NCBI GenBank assembly: GCA_039583875.1
Contig: CM077151.1
Coordinates: forward strand, 116,578,609 to 116,642,608
Direction: 5' to 3'
Length of the DNA: 64,000 nt
From: Platanthera guangdongensis
Taxonomy: Eukaryota > Streptophyta > Magnoliopsida > Asparagales > Orchidaceae
The notes beneath the pieces were generated by a model. The model worked only from the letters and a program-made list of their open reading frames with translations. It was not told where the DNA came from and made no database searches. Numbering within the stretch: the first letter of the stretch is position 1; every line of letters starts with the position of its first letter. A program made the position numbers and the translations under genes. Positions 1 through 8,940 of this stretch are shown one piece after another.

Positions 1-230
1 CCGGCGACACGGCCGTGTCAGCTGGAACACGGGCGTGTCAGCTCGAACACGGGCGTGTTCGATACCCGTGTGAGGGTCCATGAGATTCGATTTTGACGGA
101 GAATGCGGCACACGGCCCTGGACACGGGCGTGTGCCAGGCCGTGTTCGGTCCAGATTGGGCATTTCAGCCCCGAATCAAAGCCGTTCGTTTCCTTAGGTT
201 GAGATCCGACGGCTGGGGGTTGTTCCTGAG

Positions 231-240
231 AGGATATACC
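231..240 (+). promoter_or_regulatory. TATA-like box of the Tekay LTR
   Basis: The sequence AGGATATACC is kept in the same place in all Tekay LTR copies here (A, C, D and the solo LTR), while the sequence around it varies. It lies about 190 bases upstream of the first leader ATG. After it comes a purine-rich stretch resembling a 5' leader. The transcription start itself is inferred, not seen. Confidence 0.5.
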
Positions 241-432
241 CGTGAGTTGACTTGGAAAACCTCACTTTTCCTCACTTGTTCTCTTTCTAAATCCTTGGAG
301 AGAGGAGAGCTAAGGCAAGAAGAAGAAGAGCTAGATCCGCCATTGGAGGAGCTTCGGAGCTCCGAATCGCAAGCCGACTCCGGATCCACGGAGGCAACGC
401 AAGTGCGGTGATTTCTATCCGATTACTTTTCG

Positions 433-456
433 ATGGCGCCAAAGAGGAACTCAAGG
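433..456 (+). CDS. gag: Predicted gag exon 1, inside the LTR (element A)
   Basis: An eight-codon exon, M-A-P-K-R-N-S-R, begins at the first ATG downstream of the TATA-like motif; none occurs between 241 and 432. It ends at AGG followed by the donor GTAACG. Joining it to 1968 keeps the frame and supplies the only start codon available to gag. The same exon with related basic peptides occurs in element D (identical), element C (M-V-P-R-K-N-A-R) and the solo LTR (M-A-P-R-K-N-A-M), so the coding sense survives divergence of the surrounding LTR. Plant gypsy Gag proteins often start with a short basic segment. Splicing is inferred; no transcript data are available. Confidence 0.65.
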
Positions 457-1967
457 GTAACGATCCTCATCTTGAGCATGAATCGCTCCTTTTCTTAGCA
501 TAGGAAGCCCGCTCTCGCAAGTTTGCGGAGAGTTGGAGGCGTTCCTTCGGGTAGATATGTAAAGTCCCCGTTGTTTAGAGTCCGTATGCGAGAACGGATG
601 TAGGCATTTTGTGTGAAGCCTACCCGGACATGTTAGTCTGGATCGGTGATGTTGCATTGCATAAGGCCGGAGAAGACTCCGTGCTATTGGGTGTTTTTCG
701 GGTTTTCTACGCGGTAGATTGCAGGAGGGAGCCTTGGGGACTAACCCAAAGGTGCACCCGGAAAACTGGGTGGATACGAGATCTTGCCAACTTGGTGGCC
801 TGAGAGCCAACTCGAACATAACTGGGTTATGTGTCTTGCGGTAGAATGGGACTCGGTGAAAGTTTGACCCGCGCAAATGGCTTAAATTGTCGTTGCGAAG
901 TGAGCACGGGTTAGATGGAGCCGTACCCGCTTTATGTCGTTCGGTTAGAGAGACCTAAGGTTACGTGGCACTCGCCGTTGGCATAGATGGGAGTCTTCGG
1001 CGGTCTATGGCTTTAATTGACGTGACCCAGGCCAGGAAGACGAATTGCTCATAGGTTTGGCCGTCTAAGTGGCGGTGGTGAGTCCGGAATGTTAATGGCT
1101 TTAATTGACGTGACATCGACCGGTTCACCGAGAATGTGCCCTGAGTGCACGGGACGTGTGGCCGTACGAGCCAACGTCTGTGATGAAATGGCTATGGTTA
1201 TATGCATTGCTCGCTTGTGCTAGTGAAATGCAGGGAAGGAGCATCCCCGCCCCGAGGTTGGGGCGGGATCGTTATAATTTGGTCAGCATTGCTGACCGTT
1301 GCCTTGTTTGCCACCGTGTGGTGGTTTGTTGCTTGCAGGTGCAGCTGGACCAAGCGGTCAATAGCGGGCTAAAGCCCTTTTTGCGAAGCTGGCCCTCGAA
1401 GGCCCAAGTGGAAATGTTTTCTGTTTTATTCATGTATGACCGGCCTGCGTGCCGAGGTTTGTAAATCATGTATTATTCAAGTGAAACATTCTGTAAGGCC
1501 TTAAGGCCGATTTTGGGTATTTTGTATACATTCCTAATTATGTACTAGTGGACATTCGTGCTCTAATGCTGGGTTCTTGTTTACAACTTATATAAACTGC
1601 TTCCGCTAGAATGCTCTGTGTAGGACGTTGAGATTGGTTGGATGGTTTCCATACATAACCACCCGGTCTGTCTGTGGTATATGGCGTCGGGCCCCGGCCG
1701 GACCTACTGCTATATGCTATGCGACGGATAGGGGGTGTTACAATTTGGTATCAGACTACTGGTTTTGGTCGGGCTTAAACTGAATTCGTGGCCAAATTCT
1801 TTTTAAGGGGTGGTGAGCACATGGCGTGCGTCATCGTTATAATGGTAAAAGAACCCATGAATGTCCACTTAGGAATGAAAATACTCGTGTTTGAGGAACC
1901 TGCGTGTTCCTATAATTGCTGTTTGCAATGTTATGTGGTCGCTTAACGGTGTTTTGTACCACTATAG
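457..1967 (+). other. Predicted 1511-base intron spanning U5 and the primer-binding site (element A)
   Basis: Donor AGG|GTAACG at 457 and acceptor CACTATAG|GTG ending at 1967. Donor and acceptor are both kept in elements C (46182 to 44666, 1517 bases) and D (62498 to 61079, 1420 bases), despite indels between. The intron contains most of the LTR downstream of exon 1, the LTR end and the primer site. A spliced RNA could therefore not serve as reverse transcription template, whereas unspliced RNA could. This is a sequence-based prediction. Confidence 0.6.
1746..1757 (+). other. Primer-binding site, initiator tRNA-Met type (element A)
   Basis: TGGTATCAGA starts four bases after the LTR end and matches the usual plant site complementary to the 3' end of initiator methionine tRNA, with divergence after ten bases. 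Minus-strand DNA synthesis would begin here. Confidence 0.85.
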
Positions 1968-3122
1968 GTGACCAGAAGTGGTGTTGGGCCATCAGAACGC
2001 CGAGTTTCTGAGGCTAGCAGTGCACCGGATATTGCTCCCGCAACACCTCTGTCGGCTGAGAATATTCGATTGGTGGCTGAAGCGGTGTTGGCCGTGATAA
2101 ATGCGCAGCCTGGAAGGCAAGCGCAGCAGCCCGCTCCTGTGATGGAGCAAGTACCTCTTCAAGAGGCTGAGCCGAGGAGGGTGGAGCAAGTGGTTGCGGA
2201 ACCAATAGTGCCAAGGAGGGCAACTAAGAGGCAGTTGAAGCATGTAATGAGCTTTAACCCTCCGTTATTCTCGGGGTTGGGAACCCCATCTCAGGCTGAA
2301 GACTGGCTCTCCAGGGTGAAGAGAGTCATGACAGCGATGGAGACGGAGGAGTGGCAAATGACCACCATCGCTACGTTCCTGCTGGACGGTGAAGCGAGGA
2401 TGTGGTGGGAAGGTTTGGAGCTGCACTTACTAAGAGGTAGGCAACTTTGTGATGTCTCGATAGAGGAGTTCTCGAGATTATTCTTGGCAAGATACCTCCC
2501 TTCTACTCAGAGGATTTCAATGGAGAATGAGTTCCTGAGGATGGTGCAGGGTGAGCGGAGCGTGGATGAATATCTCCACGAGTTTACGCGGTTGAGTCGT
2601 TATGCTAGCTCCACCATCATGGATGAGGAGCGCAAGACTAATCGTTTTTATGAAGGCTTGAGGGATGAGCTGAGACTATTACTGTCAGGGCCGATGACGC
2701 AGGGTTTCTTAACCTTGGTCAATACTGCCCGGTCCTTGGAGAAGGACATGAAGAACGTGCAAGCGAAGAAAAGCTTGGGTGAAAAGAAATCTGAGTTCAG
2801 AGTGCCGACTACTTCGAAGTCCGGCTATCGGAGGTCTTTCAAGAAGCATAGGACTTCGGGTCCAGCTCCTTCTGGCGCTTCTGGGGCGACTACGAGTCGG
2901 ACCCCGGGCGCGTGTTTTACATGCGGAAAGACAAGGCACTTTGCCCGTGATTGTTGGAGCGGACGTCCTAAGTCCGAGAGGAGGCCGGGAGCCACTTATG
3001 AAGAGAAGGGAAAGGCGGTGGAGTCGACCGCATCCCACTATTCTCCGGCCCAACCAAGGGTCTACAATCTTGGCCAACAGGAGGCCATTAAACAAGCTGA
3101 TGTGGTGACAGGTACGGTTTAA
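1968..3122 (+). CDS. gag: Gag body of element A (exon 2)
   Basis: Structural capsid/nucleocapsid protein, 384 codons, uninterrupted. The central part has the plant retrotransposon gag core (an [11 protein letters not shown] stretch, then W-W-E-G-L-E, then ARYLPSTQR, then [13 protein letters not shown]). A zinc knuckle [14 protein letters not shown] of the form CX2CX4HX4C lies near residues 318-331. The frame begins at GTG, directly after an in-frame TAG at 1965-1967, and its first internal ATG is near residue 58. The residues before that are conserved in copies C and D, so they are translated sequence, which argues for a spliced-on start (see 433-456). The reading frame ends with TAA at 3120-3122, inside the predicted second intron. 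Without splicing of that intron it gives Gag alone. Confidence 0.85.
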   Translation: MTRSGVGPSERRVSEASSAPDIAPATPLSAENIRLVAEAVLAVINAQPGRQAQQPAPVMEQVPLQEAEPRRVEQVVAEPIVPRRATKRQLKHVMSFNPPLFSGLGTPSQAEDWLSRVKRVMTAMETEEWQMTTIATFLLDGEARMWWEGLELHLLRGRQLCDVSIEEFSRLFLARYLPSTQRISMENEFLRMVQGERSVDEYLHEFTRLSRYASSTIMDEERKTNRFYEGLRDELRLLLSGPMTQGFLTLVNTARSLEKDMKNVQAKKSLGEKKSEFRVPTTSKSGYRRSFKKHRTSGPAPSGASGATTSRTPGACFTCGKTRHFARDCWSGRPKSERRPGATYEEKGKAVESTASHYSPAQPRVYNLGQQEAIKQADVVTGTV

Positions 3123-3188
3123 TTTATAGCAAGTCAATTTTCTTTATATGCTTGTTATGCACATGTTACCTTACCACTACTTGTTTAG
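3112..3188 (+). other. Predicted 77-base gag/pro-pol intron (element A)
   Basis: Donor ACAG|GTACGG and acceptor TTGTTTAG|GA. Removal joins gag to the protease frame with no stop, giving [12 protein letters not shown] just before the protease motif, which is how uninterrupted gypsy polyproteins read at this point. The gag stop codon is nine bases into the intron. Donor and acceptor are kept in copies D (77 bases) and C (74 bases). An alternative is translational frameshifting or separate initiation at the ATG at 3152. Confidence 0.6.
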
Positions 3189-5395
3189 GATTTGTATTGA
3201 TTTGTGAAAATCCGGCACGAGCACTCTTCGATACGGGAGCTTCACACTCCTTCTTGTCCGAAGGATTTATATTACGCATCGGGGTCCCTTCCTCGATGGC
3301 GAAGGATAAGTTGGATGTGTTGTTGCCCAATGGGTGTTCGATGCGAGCGGATAGGATCTGCGATGTTAAGATTCATATTGGGGAGCAGGAGTTCGACCTG
3401 CGAGCGTCTTTACTTCCGTTAGTGGAGTTCGACGTCATATTTGGCATGGACTGGCTCTCGGAGCAGCAGGCCCATATAGATTGCGGTAGCAAGGAAGTTA
3501 AGCTGGGAGTGAGTCGTGAGACGACGTTTACGGGCTTAAAGGGGTCGAGCAAGACGTTGATGTCTGCTCTTCAGGTGGTGAAGGCGGTTCGTGCTGGAGC
3601 AGAACTGTTCTTTACACTAGTGGAGGTTGCAAAGCCGAAGCCCGCGTTGGATTGTATTTCAGTGGTATCAGAATATCCTGATGTGTTCCCCACAGATCTT
3701 CCTGGAGCCCCGCCTCAACGGGAGATAGATTTTACGATCGAGCTAGTGCCAGGTGCAAAGCCTGTGTCACGATCTCCATATCGGCTAGCGCCTAAGGAAA
3801 TGGCGGAGCTGAAAGTTCAACTGCAAGAGTTGTTGGAGCAAGGGTATGTGCGCCCGAGTTCTTCGCCTTGGAGCGCACCGGTCCTCTTTGTTAAGAAGAA
3901 GGACGGAAGCTTGAGGCTATGTATTGATTATCGGGAGCTAAACAAGCTGACGGAGAAGAACAAGTACCTGATCCCCCGGATTGATGATCTCTTCGATCAG
4001 TTAGTCGGGTCGACGGTGTACTCGAAGTTGGATCTCAAGGTTGGGTACTATCAGCTGCGGATAAGGGAGAGTGATATCCCGAAGACAGCGTTTAGTACGA
4101 GGTACGGGCATTATGAGTTTACGGTCATGCCGTTTGGGCTCACTAATGCGCCGTCAGTATTCATGGATTTGATGAACAGGACGTTCAGGGAGTACTTGGA
4201 CCATTTCGCGATCGTCTTCATCGACGATATTTTGGTGTACTCTCAAAGTGAGGAAGATCACTTCAAGCATCTTCGTTTGGTGTTGGAGACGCTAAGGAGA
4301 AATCAGTTGTATGCCAAGTTCTCGAAGTGCGAGTTTTGGCTATCCTCAGTGGCGTTCCTCGGGCATATAGTGAGTGGAGAGGGTATTGCGGTGGATCCGG
4401 CGAAGATTGTTGCGATACGGGAGTGGCCTGAGCTTGCTACGGTAGCAGAAGTCCGGAGCTTTTTGGGGCTTGCCGGTTATTATAGGCGCTTCGTAGAGAA
4501 CTTCTCGTGGATAGCGCTACCTCTCACTACTTTGACGAGTAAGGAGCATAAGTTCGTTTGGACGCCGGAGTGCGCGCGAGCTTTTGAGGAATTGAAGTGT
4601 CGGTTGACCACGGCGCCTGTGCTGAGTTCGCCATGTGGAACCGAAGGCTATGAGATATATAGCGATGCTTCGGGCAGCGGTTTGGGTTGCGTGCTACTGC
4701 AGCACGGAAGCGTGATAGCTTATGGCTCGAGACAGCTAAAAGTGCACGAGAGGAATTATCCGGTCCATGACTTGGAGTTAGCGGCCGTGATTTTTGCCTT
4801 GAAGCTGTGGAGACACTATTTGTACGGTGTGAAGATTGATATCTACACCGATCACAAGAGCCTAAAGTACCTGATAGATCAGAAGGATCTGAATATGCGG
4901 CAGCGTAGGTGGATGGAGTTCCTGGGGGACTATACATTCAAGATCCACTACGTGTCTGGCAAAGGGAATGCGGTTGCGGACGCGTTGAGTCGCCGAGCCC
5001 CAGCTCAAGCCAATTGGCTATCGGTGCATGATGAGCGGTTGGTGCGGGAGTTGGAGGCGTTGGAGATTGTTTGCGTGGATAGACAATCTAGTGTTGAAGC
5101 AGTTCTGAATTGGACTGAAGTCCAATATGACCTGGCTGATCGGATTCGGCAGGCTTTGGATATGGATGCTCATATGAAGCAGTTCATGATAGAGGCTCTG
5201 GATGGGTCAAATTCCCAATTCGTCGTGGAGGATGGATTGCTTTGGAAAGACGGTCGTTTGTGCGTCCCAAGTGTGGGCAATTTACGGGTGGAGTTGTTGT
5301 ACGAGGCGCACCATACCAAGTACTCAATTCACCCGGGGAGCACGAAGATGTACCGTGATATAAAGAAACTATTTTGGTGGCCGGGTTTGAAAAAA
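3152..5395 (+). pseudogene. pol: Protease-RT-RNase H-integrase N-terminus of element A
   Basis: Protease motif DTGASHSF at 3230-3253. Reverse transcriptase follows, with [19 protein letters not shown] and the catalytic FIDDILVYS (aspartates near 4223-4228). RNase H begins with [10 protein letters not shown] near 4655 and includes TDHKSLKYL. The integrase zinc-binding part starts with [17 protein letters not shown] near 5311. The frame is open from 3152 but is lost at an A6 run (5390-5395) where copy D has A5, so integrase is cut in its HHCC module. If the upstream intron is spliced, coding starts at 3189 rather than at the ATG at 3152. RT active-site residues look intact; the lesion makes the copy defective. 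Confidence 0.9.
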
Positions 5396-6638
5396 GGATG
5401 TGGCGCTATACGTAGCGAAGTGCCAAACCTGCGCCTTGGTAAAGGCGGAGTGCCAAAAGCCGGGAGGATTTCTTAAGTCCTTGCCTATTCCGGAGTGGAA
5501 ATTTGACGACATCTCTATGGACTTTGTGCACGGTTTGCCAAGGTCGCAAAAGGGGAACGACGCCATTTGGGTGGTTGTTGATCGATTAACGAAGGTGTCG
5601 CATTTTATTCCGCATAGGAAGGACGATCCGGTGGAGAAGCTGGCAAAGCTTTATGTGGATAATATAGTACGGCTTCATGGTGTGCCCCGCAGCATCGTGA
5701 GTGACCGAGATGGGCGGTTCACGTCCAATGATTGGAGGCTGGTGTAGCAAATGTTGGGAACAAAGTTGAAATTCAGCACAGCCCTCCACCCACAAACGGA
5801 TGGGCAGACCGAGAGGGTCAATAGAACCATGGAAGATATGCTTCGCATGTGTGTCTTGGATTTCGGAAAGCAATGGGAAGACCACCTTTATTTGGTGGAG
5901 TTCGCATACAACAACAGCTACCAAGCGAGTATTCAGATGACACCTTTCGAGGCCCTATATGGTAGGAAATGTCGCACGCCGTTGTCTTGGTTAGAAACGG
6001 GTGAGTCAAAGTTGTATAAGCGATCGGAAGTGGAGGACGCTACTTCTTTGGTGAGAACCATTCGGGAGAGGTTGCTTATCGCTCAGGACCGGCAAGCAAA
6101 GTACTATAATGCCAAGCACAGGAACGTGGAGTTCGCTGTGGGCGATTATGTGTACTTGAAGATAAAGCCATTCAAGGGTGTCTCACGGGTGCGGCGATTG
6201 AAAAAGCTAAGCCCGAGGTACCTTGGACCGTTCGAGGTTCTGGAGCGAGTTGGAGAAGCGGCCTATAGATTGAAGCTTTCAGTGGAGCTAAGTGGTTTAC
6301 ACGATGTATTCCATATTTTGGTGCTTTGGAAGGCGGTGCAAGAGCCTACGCAAGTGATCGCGGTCGATCAAGTGCCGGTGGAAAGTGGGCTAACGACAAA
6401 GGTCAAGCCCGTGCGGATTGAGGACTCGGAGGTCAAGCGGCTACGCAATAAAGAGATTAGGATGGTCAAGGTCCGGTGGGACAATTGCGGTCGTGAGGAG
6501 CTCTCCTGGGAGAGAGAGCAGACTATGCTTGACGAATATCCGGAGTTGTTTCGCTCAGGTACAAATTTTGGTTTTGTACATGTCTTTCCTTTATGTAATT
6601 TCGTGGGCGAAATTCTTTTAAGAGGGGGAGAGTTGTAA
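5396..6638 (+). pseudogene. pol: Integrase core and chromodomain-like tail of element A
   Basis: Continues pol in the shifted frame. Integrase catalytic core: first Asp in [10 protein letters not shown], second in VSDRDGRF, Glu in [14 protein letters not shown] at 5745-5747 replaces the CAG that copy D has in LVQQMLG. The C-terminal 150 codons contain the [13 protein letters not shown] segment and a chromodomain-like end ([20 protein letters not shown], then W-E-R-E and Y-P-E-L-F), the Tekay/Del signature thought to guide integration into heterochromatin. The reading frame passes through the polypurine tract and its TAA (6636-6638) is formed by the first bases of the 3' LTR, as also in copy D. 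Confidence 0.88.
6619..6633 (+). other. Polypurine tract of element A
   Basis: TAAGAGGGGGAGAGT directly precedes the TG that opens the 3' LTR, the expected place for plus-strand priming. Copy D has the same tract with three changes. Confidence 0.9.
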
Positions 6639-8940
6639 CGCCCCGAAACTCAAAGGAGTGAAGGGGGACGTTTTGGGCCAGTTTTGGTTTCTGGCTGAAG
6701 ACACACGGCCTGGAACACGGGCGTGTCCCAGGGCGTGTCAAGCGCGTGTCGGCACTTAGCCGCGAAGTCGTCGAGTTATACTCGACGATTCATCGAGAGT
6801 GGGCACACGGCCTGCAACACAGGCGTGTCGTAGGGCGTGTCGACCCATGTCGACACTTAGCCGAGAAATCGTCGAGATATACTCGACGATTCGTCGAGAA
6901 TGGGCACACGGCCCGTGACACGGGCATGTCGCCGGGCGTGTCGACCCGTGTCGACGATCGTCCCAGGGAATTCGTCGAGATTCGCTCGACGATCGTCGAG
7001 ACAAGGCACACGGCCTAGGACACGGGCGTGTCCAAGGCCGTGTCATCGAGTCGTCGATCTGCACGCGACGAAATGTCGAGACCTTGTACACGGCCTGGGG
7101 CCCAGGCGTGTCAAGGTGACACGGGCAAGGACACGGGCGTGTCCTAGGACCCGTGCAGTGCTCGGGTTGAAAACGGGGGAAAATCATGGGGTACACGGCC
7201 GGCGACACGGCCGTGTCAGCTGGAACACGGGCGTGTCAGCTCGAACACGGGCGTGTTCGATACCCGTGTGAGGGTCCAGGAGATTCGATTCTGACGGCGA
7301 ATGCGGCACACGGCCCTGGACACGGGCGTGTGCCAGGCCGTGTTCGGTCCAGATTGGGCATTTCAGCCCCGAATCAAAGCCGTTCGTTTCCTTAGGTTGA
7401 GATCCGACGGCTGGGGGTTGTTCCTGAGAGGATATACCCGTGAGTTGACTTGGAAAACCTCACTTTTCCTCGCTTGTTCTCTTTCTAAATCCTTGGAGAG
7501 AGGAGAGCTAAGGCAAGAAGAAGAAGAGCTAGATCCGCCATTGGAGGAGCTTCGGAGCTCCGAATCGCAAGCCGACTCCGGATCCACGGTGGCAACGCAA
7601 GTGCGGTGATTTCTATCCGATTACTTTTCGATGGCGCCAAAGAGGAACTCAAGGGTAACGATCCTCATCTTGAGCATGAATCGCTCCTTTTCTTAGCATA
7701 GGAAGCCCGCTGTCGCAAGTTTGCGGAGAGTTGGAGGCGTTCCTTCGGGTAGATATGTAAAGTCCCCGTTGTTTAGAGTCTGTATGCGAGAACGGACGTA
7801 GGCATTTTGTGTGAAGCCTACCCGGATATGTTAGTCTGGATCGGTGATGTTGCATTGCATAAGGCCGGAGAAGACTCTGTACTATTGGGTGTTTTTCGGG
7901 TTTTCTACGCGGTAGATTGTAGCAGGGAGCCTTGGGGACTAACCCAAAGGTGCACCCGGAAAACTGGGCGGATACGAGATCTTGCCAACTTGGTGGCCTG
8001 AGAGCCAACTCGAACATAACTGGGTTATGTGTCTTGCGGTAGAATGGGACTCGGTGAAAGTTTGACCCGCGCAAATGGCTTAAATTGTCGTTGCGAAGTG
8101 AGCACGGGTTAGATGGAGCCGTACCCGCTTTATGTCGTTCGGTTAGAGAGACCTAAGGTTACGTGGCACTCGCCGTTGGCATAGATGGGAGTCTTCGGCG
8201 GTTTATGGCTTTAATTGACGTGACCCAGGACAGGAAGACGAATTGCTCATAGGTTTGGCCGTCTAAGTGGCGGTGGTGAGTCCGGAATGTTAATGGCTTT
8301 AATTGACGTGACATCGACCGGTTCACCGAGAATGTGCCCTGAGTGCACGGGACGTGTGGCCGTACGAGCCAACGTCTGTGATGAAATGGCTATGGTTATA
8401 TGCATTGCTCGCTTGTGCTAATGAAATGCAGGGAAGGAGCATCGCCGCCCCGAGTTAGGGGCGGGATCGTTATAATTTGGTCAGCATTGCTGATCGTTGC
8501 CTTGTTTGCCACCGTGCGGTGGTTTGTTGCTTGCAGGTGCAGCTGGACCAAGCGGTCAATAGCGGGCTAAAGCCCTTTTTGCAAAGCTGGCCCTCGAAGG
8601 CCCAAGTGGAAATGTTTTTTGTTTTATTCATGTATGACCGGCCTGCGTGCCGAGGTTTGTAAATCATGTATTATTCAAGTGAAACATTCTGTAAGGCCTT
8701 AAGGCCGATTTTGGGTATTTTGTATACATTCCTAATTATGTACTAGTGGACATTCGTGCTCTAATGCTGGGTTCTTGTTTACAACTTATATAAACTGCTT
8801 CTGCTAGAATGATCTGTGTAGGACGTTGAGATTGGTTGGATGGTTTCCATACGTAACCACCCGGTCTGTCTGTGGTATATGGCGTCGGGCCCCGGCCGGA
8901 CCTACTACTATATGCTATGCGACGGATAGGGGGTGTTACA
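6634..8940 (+). repeat. 3' LTR of element A, 2307 bases
   Basis: Runs from TGTAACGCCCC to GTGTTACA with short inverted ends (TGTAAC / GTTACA). U3 (about 6634-7430) is dominated by a palindrome array, then the TATA-like GATATACCC near 7430, then the copy of gag exon 1 (7631-7654). It is long, as is common in Tekay elements. Followed by GTATG of the interrupted copia element. Confidence 0.95.
6703..7346 (+). repeat. U3 array of CpG-rich palindromes (Tekay A)
   Basis: About seven imperfect units alternate two word types. One centres on ACACGGGCGTGT (for example 6715-6726), usually preceded by ACACGGCC and followed by AGGGCGTGTC. The other is built from TCGACGA and TCGTCGA in opposite orientation, including the perfect 14-base palindrome TCGACGATCGTCGA at 6986-6999. 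The words survive while the spacers drift. It is not a CRISPR array: units are unequal and spacers are not unique inserts. Confidence 0.85.

Larger units (their letters stand above)
1..1742 (+). repeat. 5' LTR of element A (partial)
   Basis: Matches 7199-8940 with no net length change and ends TGTTACA before the primer site. It lacks the first 565 bases of the LTR. It holds the end of the U3 palindrome array (1-148), a TATA-like motif, a leader free of ATG, the predicted first gag exon and the start of the predicted long intron. Short open frames inside it are not supported as genes. Confidence 0.95.
1..8940 (+). mobile_element. Tekay/Del-type Ty3/gypsy chromovirus A, 5' end outside the window
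   Basis: LTR retrotransposon in the order LTR, primer site, gag, protease, reverse transcriptase, RNase H, integrase, chromodomain-like tail, polypurine tract, LTR. Base 1 of the window corresponds to base 7199 in the 3' LTR, and the two LTR copies stay in register to their ends (constant offset 7198). By eye there are about 30 differences over the 1742 shared bases, so the insertion is fairly young. Clade placement rests on integrase-before-chromodomain order and the C-terminal chromodomain-like stretch. The right flank GTATG (8941-8945) should be the target duplication, but its partner lies outside the window. The element sits in the gag-protease region of an Angela-like copia element. It is not autonomous: pol has a frameshift and a nonsense codon. 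Confidence 0.95.

Noticed and set aside
103..411. Small protein gene in the LTR (and its copy at 7301-7609)
   Set aside because: It covers the promoter and leader, has no homologue in the other Tekay subfamily and is explained by the LTR.
1968..1970. GTG as a genuine start codon of Tekay gag
   Set aside because: Non-AUG starts with GTG are poor in plants, and a conserved first exon with AUG in the LTR gives a better explanation in three copies.
6703..7346. CRISPR-like array
   Set aside because: Plant nuclear context, unequal imperfect units, no unique spacers and repeated within every Tekay LTR.
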